A stretch of DNA of 64,000 nucleotides from Wenyingzhuangia gilva. GTDB lineage: Bacteria; Bacteroidota; Bacteroidia; Flavobacteriales; Flavobacteriaceae. The position numbers were made by a program, and so were the translations under genes. Position 1 is the first letter of the stretch; the number at the start of each line of letters is the position of its first letter. This document shows positions 7,433 through 16,640 of this stretch, piece after piece. The notes under the pieces are model-generated. The model saw only the letters and a program-made list of their open reading frames with translations. It was not told where the DNA came from and searched no databases. Location: assembly GCF_030519655.1 (NCBI RefSeq), contig NZ_JAUMIT010000004.1, positions 124,001 through 188,000 of the forward strand, given 5' to 3'.

Positions 7433-8044
7433 CTATTCGTTCTTAACCAAGTCTAATTCAGTAACAATATTAAATTTTCTATATTCTTTAATTCTTGCAT
7501 CAAAAAATTCTTGAGTTACATAAGCTATTTTTATGTTTTTATCTTGTAATTGAGAGTAGTTATCAATCAAATCAGTCGTAGATTTTATAAAAGTAAACCA
7601 ATAGAATTTAATGGTTTTTCCAGTGTTGTCTTTTACTGAAAATTCAATAAACTTGTTGTCGTCTATGTTTGTTACTGTCCCCTCAAATGTAAGTTTTGCA
7701 GATTTATTTGGTTCTTTTTTTTGCATTTGATCATTAATTTTTAATAATATATCAGGACAAGACGTAGCCATTTTTGTTCCAATTAAATTTCCTAATTTTT
7801 CACCATCAATACTTAAATTATCAAAGTCAATTCCATGGTCTTTTTTTAATTGTTTGGCATAAGGAGCTGCACTGTTAATCATACATACACCTATTTTAAG
7901 GTTGTATTGATCAGTACTTAGGGTGTCTGAAATACTATCAGAGCATTCACAAGATTTTAAAACGATTTTTTCTAAGTAATCCTGACTAAAGACAAAAGAA
8001 TGAAATAATAAAAAGGTTACTGATAAAAGGATAGTTTTTTTCAT
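7433..8044 (-). CDS. Exported hypothetical protein
   Basis: The protein has 203 residues with a cleavable signal peptide (MKKTILLSVTFLLFHSFVFSQ). The mature part starts with a cysteine pair in CECSDSI, with two further cysteines (near 54 and 95) that could form disulfides in the periplasm. The second half (about 115-200) is predicted to be mostly beta and reads like a small OB- or lipocalin-like domain (FEGTVTNIDDNKFIEFSVKDNTGKTIKFYW). I do not recognise a named family. The gene has its own terminator and an 88-base gap to the next gene, so it is probably monocistronic. Confidence 0.7.
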   Translation of the reverse strand: MKKTILLSVTFLLFHSFVFSQDYLEKIVLKSCECSDSISDTLSTDQYNLKIGVCMINSAAPYAKQLKKDHGIDFDNLSIDGEKLGNLIGTKMATSCPDILLKINDQMQKKEPNKSAKLTFEGTVTNIDDNKFIEFSVKDNTGKTIKFYWFTFIKSTTDLIDNYSQLQDKNIKIAYVTQEFFDARIKEYRKFNIVTELDLVKNE

Positions 8045-8132
8045 GTTGATTTTTAAGAGTGTTTGTAAAAGAATTAAATATACTATTTTATGTTTTTTTT
8101 AATAGTTGAGTATTTATACAGTTTAAGGTTTT

Positions 8133-8345
8133 TTATTGATGGTCTATTTCACTTATTATTTTTTTAACTCTTTCTAGCTCATAAGATTCTACTTGAAGTT
8201 CCATTTCTAATGTTGGCACATAATTCATGATTTGAGTTGATAGCTCATTTTTTAAGAAACATTTAATTCCCTCTGATTCTAATCGGCTTTTTAATATTGA
8301 TAAATCCGCCTCAATGTTTGATGTTTTGATAGTAATTAAACTCAT
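8133..8345 (-). CDS. DUF2007-type small protein
   Basis: The 70-residue cytosolic protein has the ferredoxin-like alpha/beta pattern of DUF2007 (also called putative signal-transducing proteins): a first strand, a helix IEADLSILKSRLESEGIKCFLKN, then MELQVESYELERVKKIISE. No catalytic residues are known for the family. It is 25 bases downstream of the CPBP protease gene on the same strand, so the two are likely co-transcribed. Function unknown. Confidence 0.7.
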   Translation of the reverse strand: MSLITIKTSNIEADLSILKSRLESEGIKCFLKNELSTQIMNYVPTLEMELQVESYELERVKKIISEIDHQ

Positions 8346-8370
8346 AGTTTTTAAAGTTTATAGTAGCCTG

Positions 8371-9651
8371 TTATTTTATGTTTTCAAAATTAATTATTAA
8401 GTGGTTTACCTCTGCAATAGTATCAGTCAAGTTAAGACCATAAATTGAACGTAATTGCTTTTTAATATCTGTTGTGTCTGCGGTGTTTAGTTTTATGTTA
8501 TATCGTCCGTCTATCTTATCTTTCAGAAATATATTTTTCGATGTTGATTCTTGTATTGCATAAGCAATACCATTCAATTCCACCCTATGAATTGATGCAC
8601 TATCTTTTGAAACATTAACATAACTTCCTCTAACAGAATCGGTTCTATACGATATTAGTTTCAAAGAATCTTCAACAACCAATTTCCAACTTTTAGTTGG
8701 TCTCGATTCCCAATTTATTTTATAGTTGCATGAATCCATTAAATATTTGTTGATTACTTTTCGATTAATAAAATTAGAATCAGATTTATTTTTGTAAGTT
8801 AGATTATACTCCTTATCCATTTTTCTGATGTTATTCGATTCCACAAGAAATACGTTTGTATTATTTGTGAAAGCAATAATATTCTTCAATTTAGCTTTTC
8901 TTACATAGATAGAATCTCGATATATGTTAAATTTGGGGTTTGTTTCTTCTTGAACTGTTTCTTCTATTTTAATGAAATAATTATCTGTGTTTGTTAAATC
9001 ATCATAGTTATTTCCAATAAATAGAAATGGTAGAACACACACTAAGTTATGAATGGCATGTAATAAATATCCCCAAATTAAATTAAAACGTACTCTTAAA
9101 TAGCCAGCTAAAATCCCAACAAAAATTTGTGGAAGTGTTATTATTGGCATAAAGATTAGTAGATTTTTGTTTAAATCATAATTGAGAATATGTACAAATC
9201 CAAATAGAATTGCAGAAAAGTAGAATATATAGCCATATTTACTGTACCATATTTTTTTAATTCGTTTTTCGATGAGATTTTTTCTATTTCTTCCGGTTAT
9301 ATAAAACAATGAGACTAAAAGTCTAAGAAGGTAATTGTTCTTATATCTTAGATACAGCCTGAAAATTAGTTCTTCAATTATAGGTATAACAATTATACAC
9401 AAAATAATAACTTCACTCTTAGACATTGACTTAAGTAACTCTAGTTTATAATTTTCTGTTGAAAACAGTCCATATTTCTCAAGGATTGATAACAATAATA
9501 TAATTATAGTACTAATTACAAGGTCTAAAATTAAAATCAAAAACAGTTTTAAAATTTTTTCATTTAATGTTGTGTTATTGTCAGGTTTGTCAACAGGTTT
9601 TTTTAGAAATAAAAATAATTCTCTATAGGAGTTTTTAATAAGTTTAATCAT
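8371..9651 (-). CDS. CPBP-family intramembrane protease with C-terminal exported domain
   Basis: Of 426 residues, the first ~215 are membrane-embedded and carry the CPBP/CAAX-protease motifs: EELIFR (Glu93, Glu94, Arg98), FGFVH with His154, and LLHAIHN with His198. These residues form the metal-free glutamic protease site of Rce1-like enzymes. The remaining ~210 residues are soluble, rich in beta strands, and not part of the usual domain. The family includes prenyl-protein proteases and bacteriocin-immunity proteins. Downstream genes are DUF2007 and, upstream, a PLDc_N membrane protein. Substrate unknown. Confidence 0.8.
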   Translation of the reverse strand: MIKLIKNSYRELFLFLKKPVDKPDNNTTLNEKILKLFLILILDLVISTIIILLLSILEKYGLFSTENYKLELLKSMSKSEVIILCIIVIPIIEELIFRLYLRYKNNYLLRLLVSLFYITGRNRKNLIEKRIKKIWYSKYGYIFYFSAILFGFVHILNYDLNKNLLIFMPIITLPQIFVGILAGYLRVRFNLIWGYLLHAIHNLVCVLPFLFIGNNYDDLTNTDNYFIKIEETVQEETNPKFNIYRDSIYVRKAKLKNIIAFTNNTNVFLVESNNIRKMDKEYNLTYKNKSDSNFINRKVINKYLMDSCNYKINWESRPTKSWKLVVEDSLKLISYRTDSVRGSYVNVSKDSASIHRVELNGIAYAIQESTSKNIFLKDKIDGRYNIKLNTADTTDIKKQLRSIYGLNLTDTIAEVNHLIINFENIK

Positions 9652-9661
9652 ATTTAAAATT

Positions 9662-9886
9662 TCAGTCGTTTGTATTTGATAATTTCTGTTTTCTTCCTAT
9701 TATAAAATACAGGATAGCACCTATAAAACTTGTAAATAAAACAACTAAAAGCCATGCAATTTTATTATTTCCAGTGAACTCATTTTTTAAAATATCAATA
9801 AGAGCCAGTATTGTAGGTAAAATTACAATCAGCATTATTGTTACTAAAACTAATTCTCCAATACCAATTATTCCTAAATACATCAT
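9662..9886 (-). CDS. Small membrane protein with PLDc_N domain
   Basis: I start this at the ATG at 9886 (74 aa). The longer reading begins with TTG and would add an asparagine tract made by an (ATT)n microsatellite at about 9888-9904. Two membrane helices flank a conserved IDILKNEFTGNNKIAWLLVVLF segment that defines the phospholipase D N-terminal (PLDc_N) module. ALYFIIGR-like residues (AILYFIIGRKQKL) end the second helix. Alone, without the catalytic domain, such proteins have no known activity. It is 10 bases upstream of the CPBP protease gene and probably in its operon. Confidence 0.65.
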   Translation of the reverse strand: MMYLGIIGIGELVLVTIMLIVILPTILALIDILKNEFTGNNKIAWLLVVLFTSFIGAILYFIIGRKQKLSNTND

Positions 9887-10020
9887 TCTATTATTATTAT
9901 TATTGTATTTATGCAAAACTTTCTATAAATGAACTTTTAAAGTTCAATATTGTTTTTAAAGATACTTTTTAATGTTTTTATAAACAATTGTGTTTTTACA
10001 CAGTATAAAATTCTATAAAA

Positions 10021-10051
10021 AAAATCCCGCTAGAAATACTAGCGGGATTTT
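10021..10051 (-). terminator. Terminator downstream of purL
   Basis: A perfect 13-bp stem AAAATCCCGCTAG with a 5-base loop AAATA. On the minus strand it is followed by a long T run. It lies ~95 bases beyond the purL stop. Confidence 0.85.
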
Positions 10052-10145
10052 AGTTTGTTTTATGATATTCTGAAACGAGTTCAGAATGACGAAAAGTTTT
10101 ACTAACCTATTAATACTCAATACTATTTATTCAGTACTCTATATA

Positions 10146-13100
10146 TTACTTCGTTAACCATTCTTTAGCGTTTACAAAAGCTTCTAACCAAGGAGAAACT
10201 TCATCGTTTCTGTCCGTAGGGTAGTTTGCCCAGTTCCATTGGAAAATAGAACGTTCAATGTGTGGCATCATTACCAAGTGACGACCATCTGTAGATGTCA
10301 TCATTGCAGTATTATAGCTAGAACCGTTAGGGTTAGATGGATAACCTTCATAACCATATTTAGCTACTAAGTTATATTTACTTTCTTCGTAAGGCAAGTT
10401 AAATTTTCCTTCTCCATGAGAAATCCATACTCCTAAGGTACTTCCAGCCAAAGTGTTTAACATTACTGAATTGTTTTCTTGAATGCTTACAGAAGTAAAT
10501 CCAGATTCGTGTTTATGAGAATCGTTGTGTAACATTACAGGTTTTTCTGCATGGTCTGGGTTGATCAATCCTAATTCTATCAACAACTGACATCCGTTAC
10601 AAATTCCCAAAGACAAGGTGTCTTTACGAGCGTAAAAATTGTCTAAAGCAGCTTTGGCTTTTGGGTTGTATAAGAAAGCTCCTGCCCATCCTTTGGCAGA
10701 TCCTAAAACATCTGAGTTAGAGAAACCTCCAACGGCTGCTAAAAAGTTTACCTCTTCTAAAGTTTCACGACCTGTAATTAAATCGGTCATGTGCACATCT
10801 TTTACCTCAAAACCAGCTAAGTATAATGCGTTGGCCATTTCACGTTCAGAATTCGATCCTTTTTCACGTAATACTGCTGCTACGGGTTTTTTAGCTGCTG
10901 CTATTTTAGGTAATTTTCCTGTAAAATGAGTAGGGAAAGTAAAGTCTAAGGCTTGATTTTTATAATTGTTAAATCTTTCTGTCGCTTTTGCTTCTCCAGA
11001 TTGTTGCTTGTCTAATAAATAAGAGGTTTTGTACCAAACATCTCTTAGCTCAGCTACATTAAATATTTCAGAGGTTTGTCCGTTAACCAAAGTCACTACT
11101 TCAGTTTCAACAGTGCTACCAATATTTGCAAATTTTAGTCCTGCTGCTGTTAAAATAGTTTCTACTTCTGAAGGATTTAAAGTTTGAACCAAAACCCCTG
11201 CGTTTTCTGCAAACAATACTTTGGTTGTATCTGCTTCTCCTAATCCAGTAATATCAATATTAGCTCCTAAGTTTACATCAGCAAAACACATTTCTAATAA
11301 AGCTGTGATCAATCCACCTGCAGAAATATCGTGTCCTGCAGTAATCAATCCTTTTTCTATTAAAGTTTGAATTGTATTAAAAGCCTTTTTAAACTTGGCT
11401 GCATCTTTAACATCTGGTGCTTCGGTTCCAATTTTGTTTAAGGCTTGTGCAAAAGAAGAACCTCCTAATTTGAATGCATCAGAAGAAAAATCGATATAGT
11501 AAATAGCATTTCCTTCTTTTTTAGAGAAGACAGGCTCTACTACTTTTTTGATATCGTTACAGTGTCCTACTCCAGAAATAATTACAGTTCCAGGAGCAAT
11601 GACATCCTTATTAGGATATTTTTGTTTCATAGACAAAGAATCTTTTCCTGTTGGAATGTTGATTCCTAGATCAATAGCAAAATCAGAAACTGCTTTTACA
11701 GCATTGTACAAACGAGCATCTTCTCCTTCATTTTTACAAGGCCACATCCAGTTTGCAGATAAAGAAACTGAAGTCAATTGCTCTTCTAATGGAGCCCAAA
11801 CCAAGTTGGTTAAACATTCAGCAATCGCATTACGAGAACCTGCAGCTTCATCAATCAAGGCAGCAACAGGAGCATGTCCAATGGAAGTGGCAATTCCTTC
11901 TTTACCATTGTAATCTAAAGCCATTACCGCTACATCATTTAACGGTAATTGTAAAGGCCCTGCACATTGTTGTTTGGCAACTTTACCACCCACACAACGG
12001 TCAACTTTGTTGGTTAACCAGTCTTTACAAGCCACGGCTTCTAACTGTAAAACAGTCTGTAAGTTTTGTTGTAAGTCTTTATTGTCATAAACCACTTCTT
12101 CGTATTTACGAGGAGTTGTTTTGTCGTGCATAAATGTTTTTGGAGAAGATCCAAACATATCATTTAAATCTAAATCCATAGGAGCAGCTCCTGTAGTGCT
12201 AGATTTAAAAGTAAAACGGTTGTCGTTGGTTACATCTCCCACTGTGTGCATTGGAGAACGTTCACGAGACGCCACACGCTCTAAATAATCAATATCTTTT
12301 TGGTTGATGACCAATCCCATTCTTTCTTGAGATTCGTTACCAATCAATTCTTTTGCTGATAAAGTAGGATCACCTACGGGTAATTTATCTGTATCAATCA
12401 ATCCCCCAGTTTCTTCTACCAATTCAGACAAACAGTTCATGTGTCCTCCTGCACCATGATCGTGAATAGAAACAATTGGGTTGATATCACTTTCTACCAT
12501 TCCACGAATGGCATTGGCAGCACGTTTTTGCATTTCTGGGTTAGAACGTTGTACTGCATTTAATTCAATTCCCGAATCCATCGCTCCAGTATCAGCCGAA
12601 GATACTGCTGCACCTCCCATACCAATACGGTAGTTGTCTCCACCAAGAATCACAATTTTATCTCCTGCTTTAGGGTCGTGTTTTAGCGCTTGTTCAGCTT
12701 TTCCGTATCCAACTCCACCAGCTTGCATGATTACTTTATCAAACCCTAAAGTTCTTAAATCAGCATCAGCAAAATCTTTATTTGCTTCTTCGTGTTCAAA
12801 AGTTAATAAAGAACCAGAAATTAAAGGTTGACCAAATTTGTTTCCAAAATCAGAAGCTCCATTAGAAGCTTTGATTAAGATGTCCATAGGTGTTTGGTAC
12901 AACCACTTTCTTTCTTCTAAGTTTTCCCAAGGTCTGTTGGCTTCTAATCTTGAATAAGAAGTCATGTAAACAGCAGTTCCTGCCAAAGGCAAAGAACCTT
13001 GTCCACCTGCCAAACGGTCTCTAATTTCTCCACCTGCACCTGTTGCAGCACCATTAAAAGGTTCTACAGTAGTAGGGAAGTTATGCGTTTCTGCTTTTAA

Positions 13101-13823
13101 AGAAATCACAGACTGGTATTCTTTGGTTTCGTAAAAGTCTGGTTTGTCTGCTGTTTTAGGAGCAAACTGAATAGCTTTAGGTCCTTTTACAAAAGCAACG
13201 TTGTCTTTGTAAGCAGATACAATTCCGTTAGGGTGTTCGTTAGAAGTTTTACGAATCATTTTAAATAATGAAGTTTCTTTTTCTTCACCATCTATCACAA
13301 ATGTTCCGTTAAATATTTTGTGTCTACAGTGTTCTGAGTTGATTTGTGAAAATCCAAATACTTCAGAATCTGTTAATTTACGTCCAATTCTTTTAGACAT
13401 GTCTTCTAAGTAAGCAATTTCTTCATCACTTAAAGACAATCCTTCTTGTATATCAAACGCTTTGATGTCTTCAATTTCTAAAATAGGTTGAGGTTTTACA
13501 TCAATCGTATAAGTTTCTTGATTCAATCCTTCGTACATTTTTTGTAACATAGGATCAATAGCTGCTTCTTTAGAGTCAACTACGGTGAATTCTTCAATTC
13601 TTTCAATACCGGTGATACTCATGTTTTGAGTAATTTCTACAGCATTGGTACTCCATGGAGTAATCATTTCTCTACGAGGCCCTATAAAGAAACCTTCAAG
13701 ATGATTACTATTTACTTGTTTAGCGTTTCCAAATAACCATTCTAGTTTTTGAATGTTTTCAGGAGATTGAGCTGAAGTTTGTACTGCAAAAACAGTCGTA
13801 TTTTTTTGAAAGAATAATATCAT
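10146..13823 (-). CDS. purL: Phosphoribosylformylglycinamidine synthase, single-chain
   Basis: The 1225-residue protein starts at the ATG at 13823; a TTG two codons earlier is less likely. It is the large form that fuses synthase and glutaminase. The N-terminal part holds the PurS-like and linker regions, and the two AIR-synthase-like halves include SEHCRHK, KAETHNFPTTVEPFNGAATGAGGEIRD and the HDHGAGG loop. The C-terminal ~270 residues are a class I glutamine amidotransferase with the nucleophile elbow SLGICNGCQ (Cys at about 1078) and a PHIERSIFQWNW end carrying the catalytic His-Glu. It converts FGAR, glutamine and ATP to FGAM in step four of purine synthesis, in the cytosol. It is flanked by a terminator and its own promoter, so it is monocistronic. 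Confidence 0.97.
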   Translation of the reverse strand: MILFFQKNTTVFAVQTSAQSPENIQKLEWLFGNAKQVNSNHLEGFFIGPRREMITPWSTNAVEITQNMSITGIERIEEFTVVDSKEAAIDPMLQKMYEGLNQETYTIDVKPQPILEIEDIKAFDIQEGLSLSDEEIAYLEDMSKRIGRKLTDSEVFGFSQINSEHCRHKIFNGTFVIDGEEKETSLFKMIRKTSNEHPNGIVSAYKDNVAFVKGPKAIQFAPKTADKPDFYETKEYQSVISLKAETHNFPTTVEPFNGAATGAGGEIRDRLAGGQGSLPLAGTAVYMTSYSRLEANRPWENLEERKWLYQTPMDILIKASNGASDFGNKFGQPLISGSLLTFEHEEANKDFADADLRTLGFDKVIMQAGGVGYGKAEQALKHDPKAGDKIVILGGDNYRIGMGGAAVSSADTGAMDSGIELNAVQRSNPEMQKRAANAIRGMVESDINPIVSIHDHGAGGHMNCLSELVEETGGLIDTDKLPVGDPTLSAKELIGNESQERMGLVINQKDIDYLERVASRERSPMHTVGDVTNDNRFTFKSSTTGAAPMDLDLNDMFGSSPKTFMHDKTTPRKYEEVVYDNKDLQQNLQTVLQLEAVACKDWLTNKVDRCVGGKVAKQQCAGPLQLPLNDVAVMALDYNGKEGIATSIGHAPVAALIDEAAGSRNAIAECLTNLVWAPLEEQLTSVSLSANWMWPCKNEGEDARLYNAVKAVSDFAIDLGINIPTGKDSLSMKQKYPNKDVIAPGTVIISGVGHCNDIKKVVEPVFSKKEGNAIYYIDFSSDAFKLGGSSFAQALNKIGTEAPDVKDAAKFKKAFNTIQTLIEKGLITAGHDISAGGLITALLEMCFADVNLGANIDITGLGEADTTKVLFAENAGVLVQTLNPSEVETILTAAGLKFANIGSTVETEVVTLVNGQTSEIFNVAELRDVWYKTSYLLDKQQSGEAKATERFNNYKNQALDFTFPTHFTGKLPKIAAAKKPVAAVLREKGSNSEREMANALYLAGFEVKDVHMTDLITGRETLEEVNFLAAVGGFSNSDVLGSAKGWAGAFLYNPKAKAALDNFYARKDTLSLGICNGCQLLIELGLINPDHAEKPVMLHNDSHKHESGFTSVSIQENNSVMLNTLAGSTLGVWISHGEGKFNLPYEESKYNLVAKYGYEGYPSNPNGSSYNTAMMTSTDGRHLVMMPHIERSIFQWNWANYPTDRNDEVSPWLEAFVNAKEWLTK

Positions 13824-13858
13824 TATCAATGAAGTTTGTTCAAATTTTACTTAAAGCG

Positions 13859-13866
13859 CAAATTTA
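13859..13866 (-). promoter_or_regulatory. Candidate -7 box TAAATTTG for purL
   Basis: On the minus strand TAAATTTG matches the Bacteroidota TAnnTTTG consensus exactly, 36 bases ahead of the purL start. No good TTTG -33 element is seen at the usual spacing, so this rests on the -7 box alone. Confidence 0.35.
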
Positions 13867-13924
13867 GATAAAATCAGGGACTTTAAAGGAGGTATTTTTC
13901 AAAGATTTTTAACAAAAAACGAGA

Positions 13925-15244
13925 CTATATAGAGCTTGTTCTATATTGTATTTTTCTTTTCACTATTTTAAATCTGACTTTTAGTCTTTGCAACTGATTC
14001 ACCAAAACAGGCTCGTATTGTGTCCAAGCTAAAAAGAAGAATACAAAGGTAATGGCTCCAGAGATGGCAAAAAACGGGTTTAAATTGTCTTTTAAATAAG
14101 CACCAAATTTAAATCCAAAAAATCCTTGATACAAAATAATTACATGAAGTACATAGACCGATAGTGTGTTTTGACCAATGTTTAAAAACGTGGCATAATT
14201 CCATCCTGTTAACTTCCAAAGCGTAATCACAATAGGAACAAAAAATAAGGTATAAGCAATGATGTTTTGTGAGGTGCTTTCTAAAGGAAAAGTAAAAGAA
14301 TAACATCCCAAAGCAAATCCAACCACTAACAACACATGAAAGACCAAACTAGGCATTTGTAGTTGTTTGGATTCTTTGATAGTAATGATGATTTTATGTA
14401 ACAATACAATAATTCCAATAAAAATTAAAACCTGAGAAAAACGAACAGGTTCATATTCATATTGAAAAGGTTTTAAAGAGCTAAATCCTGGTAAATATTG
14501 AATTCCGGTCAATATAGGATAAGTAAGGTATTTGATTAACAATCCCAAACCAATCAGCCCAAACGGAAAAGCAAAGTGATGTGCTTTGTCTTTTAATTTT
14601 ACGATGACACTTCCCAAAGCACCTCCCATAAAAACATATCCACACCAAGGGAATAATGGAAAAACAGAGGTGTTTAAGTTGGTGTTTTTGCTCACGATTA
14701 ATATGTTTTCTAAAAAACGAGGAACGTAAGCATAGTTCAACTCATAAATAGTAGGGGAAATGATAATAACAAAAAGTCCCAACACGCCTAATATAAATCC
14801 CAAAGAAATTTTTAAGACATAATGATTGAAAAGATATAGGCTGATTAATAAAAACAATGACAATCCTATACATTGCAACACATGGAATATTTGGGTAAGA
14901 CTTGTAAACAAAGGTCTGTCCCCAAAAAAGTGTGTGTATAAGTTAAATTGTAATAAGTATCCTAATAATATTAAAACACCAGTTCTTTTAAAACCTTTTT
15001 GAACCCTAAGGTTGTTCCAACCTTGTGTTTTGTTTTTTAATAGTAAATAAGTAAAAATTAATCCTGAAATGGATAAAAATAAAGGAGCCGTAATTCCCCT
15101 AGAGAATTTCCAGAAACTATAAATAGGGTTTTCCGGATCTCGAAAAGCAGGTTGTAAACTAAGGGTCATAAAATGTCCCTCTAACATCATGATAATAGCA
15201 ACAGATCTAACAATGTCTATAAAATCTAATCGATTTGTTTTCAA
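13925..15244 (-). CDS. Integral membrane acyltransferase-like protein (DUF1624/acyltransferase-3 type)
   Basis: The 439-residue protein has about ten membrane helices. The N-terminus NRLDFIDIVRSVAIIMMLEGHF has the arginine and histidine pattern of membrane acyltransferases that move acetyl groups to extracytoplasmic sugars, and FSRGITAPLFLSISGLIF is typical of the DUF1624 branch. Start: the codon at 15244 is TTG, with an in-frame stop four codons before it and no ATG until codon 19, which lies past the conserved motif, so TTG initiation is likely. Acceptor unknown. Downstream on the same strand is purL, but the gap makes co-transcription unlikely. Confidence 0.7.
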   Translation of the reverse strand: MKTNRLDFIDIVRSVAIIMMLEGHFMTLSLQPAFRDPENPIYSFWKFSRGITAPLFLSISGLIFTYLLLKNKTQGWNNLRVQKGFKRTGVLILLGYLLQFNLYTHFFGDRPLFTSLTQIFHVLQCIGLSLFLLISLYLFNHYVLKISLGFILGVLGLFVIIISPTIYELNYAYVPRFLENILIVSKNTNLNTSVFPLFPWCGYVFMGGALGSVIVKLKDKAHHFAFPFGLIGLGLLIKYLTYPILTGIQYLPGFSSLKPFQYEYEPVRFSQVLIFIGIIVLLHKIIITIKESKQLQMPSLVFHVLLVVGFALGCYSFTFPLESTSQNIIAYTLFFVPIVITLWKLTGWNYATFLNIGQNTLSVYVLHVIILYQGFFGFKFGAYLKDNLNPFFAISGAITFVFFFLAWTQYEPVLVNQLQRLKVRFKIVKRKIQYRTSSI

Positions 15245-15290
15245 TAATTTAGGTTATTAATTTTCGGCAAAAATACAAAAAAAAACATAG

Positions 15291-16085
15291 CTATTTTATT
15301 AATTCTTGATATGCTGAAAAATATCTTTTTCCTAGTTCTCTTTGCCCTTGGGCATCATAATGAATTTCATCAACAGTGTTGTTTGTTTTATGAATAACAA
15401 AAGGGATTTCAGGATCAGCATAACTCGTGTTTGAGATTCTATTAGGAGTATCTTTAATGATGTTTTGTTGATGGATTCTACTTTCTTGTTGATTCACCCA
15501 GTATGGAACCATACCTCCTAAAATAAAAGGAATATCCTCGTTTAAATCTATTCTTACTTGTTTTATAAACTCATCTAACATTTTTTGATAATCTGAATTA
15601 GTCACATCAGATTCTCCTTGGTGCCAAAGAAATGTAGTAATGGTACTTTTGGGATATTTTTTTTGAATGAATTTTACACGTTCAATCAAATCTTGATATA
15701 AAAAGTTTTCAAACTGCCAATCTTTTTTTAAAGAACTACCTCCGTATCCGCAAGGAATAATTAAAATAGGATTTTTATTTGCCTTTTCAGTTTTGTTATA
15801 CAGTTTGGCAAAAGTTAATCCAAATCCAATTTTATCATCGTCAGAAGTATGGTGTTGTAAAGGTTCATGGGCAGGAATAATAACGTGGTTGTATAGAGAA
15901 TAACGGCCTAGTTGATAAATATTAGAATCGGTTTTGTCAATCTCAGAGTTCATACCATATCCTTGGTTTGTGTTAGATTGTCCAGCAATGATGATGATAT
16001 CATAAGCGGTATTAAAATCTTCTGTTTCCAGGTTGCATGAACAGATACTTAGAAATACAAAGAGAATTTTAATTTTATTGAACAT
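15291..16085 (-). CDS. SGNH-fold carbohydrate esterase lipoprotein (SASA/CE6-like)
   Basis: The protein has 264 residues with a lipobox-like SICSC (Cys17). IIIAGQSNTNQG (32-42) gives the catalytic serine (Ser37), LWHQGESDVTN is the block III signature of sialate O-acetylesterase/CE6 proteins, and VDEIHYDAQGQ near the end carries the catalytic Asp-x-x-His. Known relatives remove acetyl groups from xylan or sialic acid. The acceptor here is unknown; xylan or pectin acetyl esters would fit the organism. A predicted beta-rich exported protein gene lies 4 bases upstream, and the two are probably an operon. Confidence 0.75.
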   Translation of the reverse strand: MFNKIKILFVFLSICSCNLETEDFNTAYDIIIIAGQSNTNQGYGMNSEIDKTDSNIYQLGRYSLYNHVIIPAHEPLQHHTSDDDKIGFGLTFAKLYNKTEKANKNPILIIPCGYGGSSLKKDWQFENFLYQDLIERVKFIQKKYPKSTITTFLWHQGESDVTNSDYQKMLDEFIKQVRIDLNEDIPFILGGMVPYWVNQQESRIHQQNIIKDTPNRISNTSYADPEIPFVIHKTNNTVDEIHYDAQGQRELGKRYFSAYQELIK

Positions 16086-16089
16086 GTTA

Positions 16090-16590
16090 TTAAAAATAAA
16101 ACCTTAGAATAATACTACTTGTGGTTTGTAAATAGTTCTCATAGGTAGTTAAATAGTTTAATCCAATTTCATTACTAATAGACCAAGATTTGTAAAAGAA
16201 ATATTCACCTCCTATGTGAGCATTGAATAATTTAGTTTCATTAGTGTTGTAACCTATTTTAGGTCCAAAATAAATATTGACCTTGTCATTTAGAGGTTTT
16301 AAAAAATCAAAACCAAATGTAATAGAACCTCTAGATTTTAAAATTCTATCTTCTTTGTTGTCGATGATTGACAAGTTTAGGATGGTTTCTATTCTGTATT
16401 TTTTATTGATTAGTAGGCTTACAAATACAGGGCTGGAATTGTTATAAAAGAATAAATTGTCAAAGCTTTCATTTAAATTGAATAAGGAAGTTCCCAATCC
16501 AACTTTAGTAGATTTTGTTTGTTCTTGAGCGTAGGTGTAAACAACACTTACAAAGAATAAAACAATCAGAAAATTAAAAGATGTTTTCAT
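16090..16590 (-). CDS. Exported beta-rich hypothetical protein
   Basis: I prefer the ATG at 16590 (166 aa), which directly opens a signal peptide (MKTSFNFLIVLFFVSVVYTYAQ). An ATG eight codons upstream at 16614 is possible. The mature chain alternates hydrophobic residues, contains KVGLGTS and FGPKIGYN strands and ends in ILRFYF with a terminal aromatic, the usual sign of a small outer-membrane beta-barrel. No named family. Its stop lies 4 bases before the start of the downstream SGNH esterase gene. Confidence 0.6.
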   Translation of the reverse strand: MKTSFNFLIVLFFVSVVYTYAQEQTKSTKVGLGTSLFNLNESFDNLFFYNNSSPVFVSLLINKKYRIETILNLSIIDNKEDRILKSRGSITFGFDFLKPLNDKVNIYFGPKIGYNTNETKLFNAHIGGEYFFYKSWSISNEIGLNYLTTYENYLQTTSSIILRFYF

Positions 16591-16640
16591 GAGATAAATA
16601 TATGTTTTTTTCATCCGCTAATAAAGTCTAATTTTGCATC

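Noticed and set aside
11548-12133. Plus-strand ORFs inside purL (121 and 126 aa)
   Set aside because: They are antisense to a fully conserved enzyme, have no domains, and overlap each other.
15222-15236. TAATCGATTTG as another copy of the pectin operator
   Set aside because: It matches only half of GTAATCGATTAC, lies inside a coding region and has no TAnnTTTG overlap.
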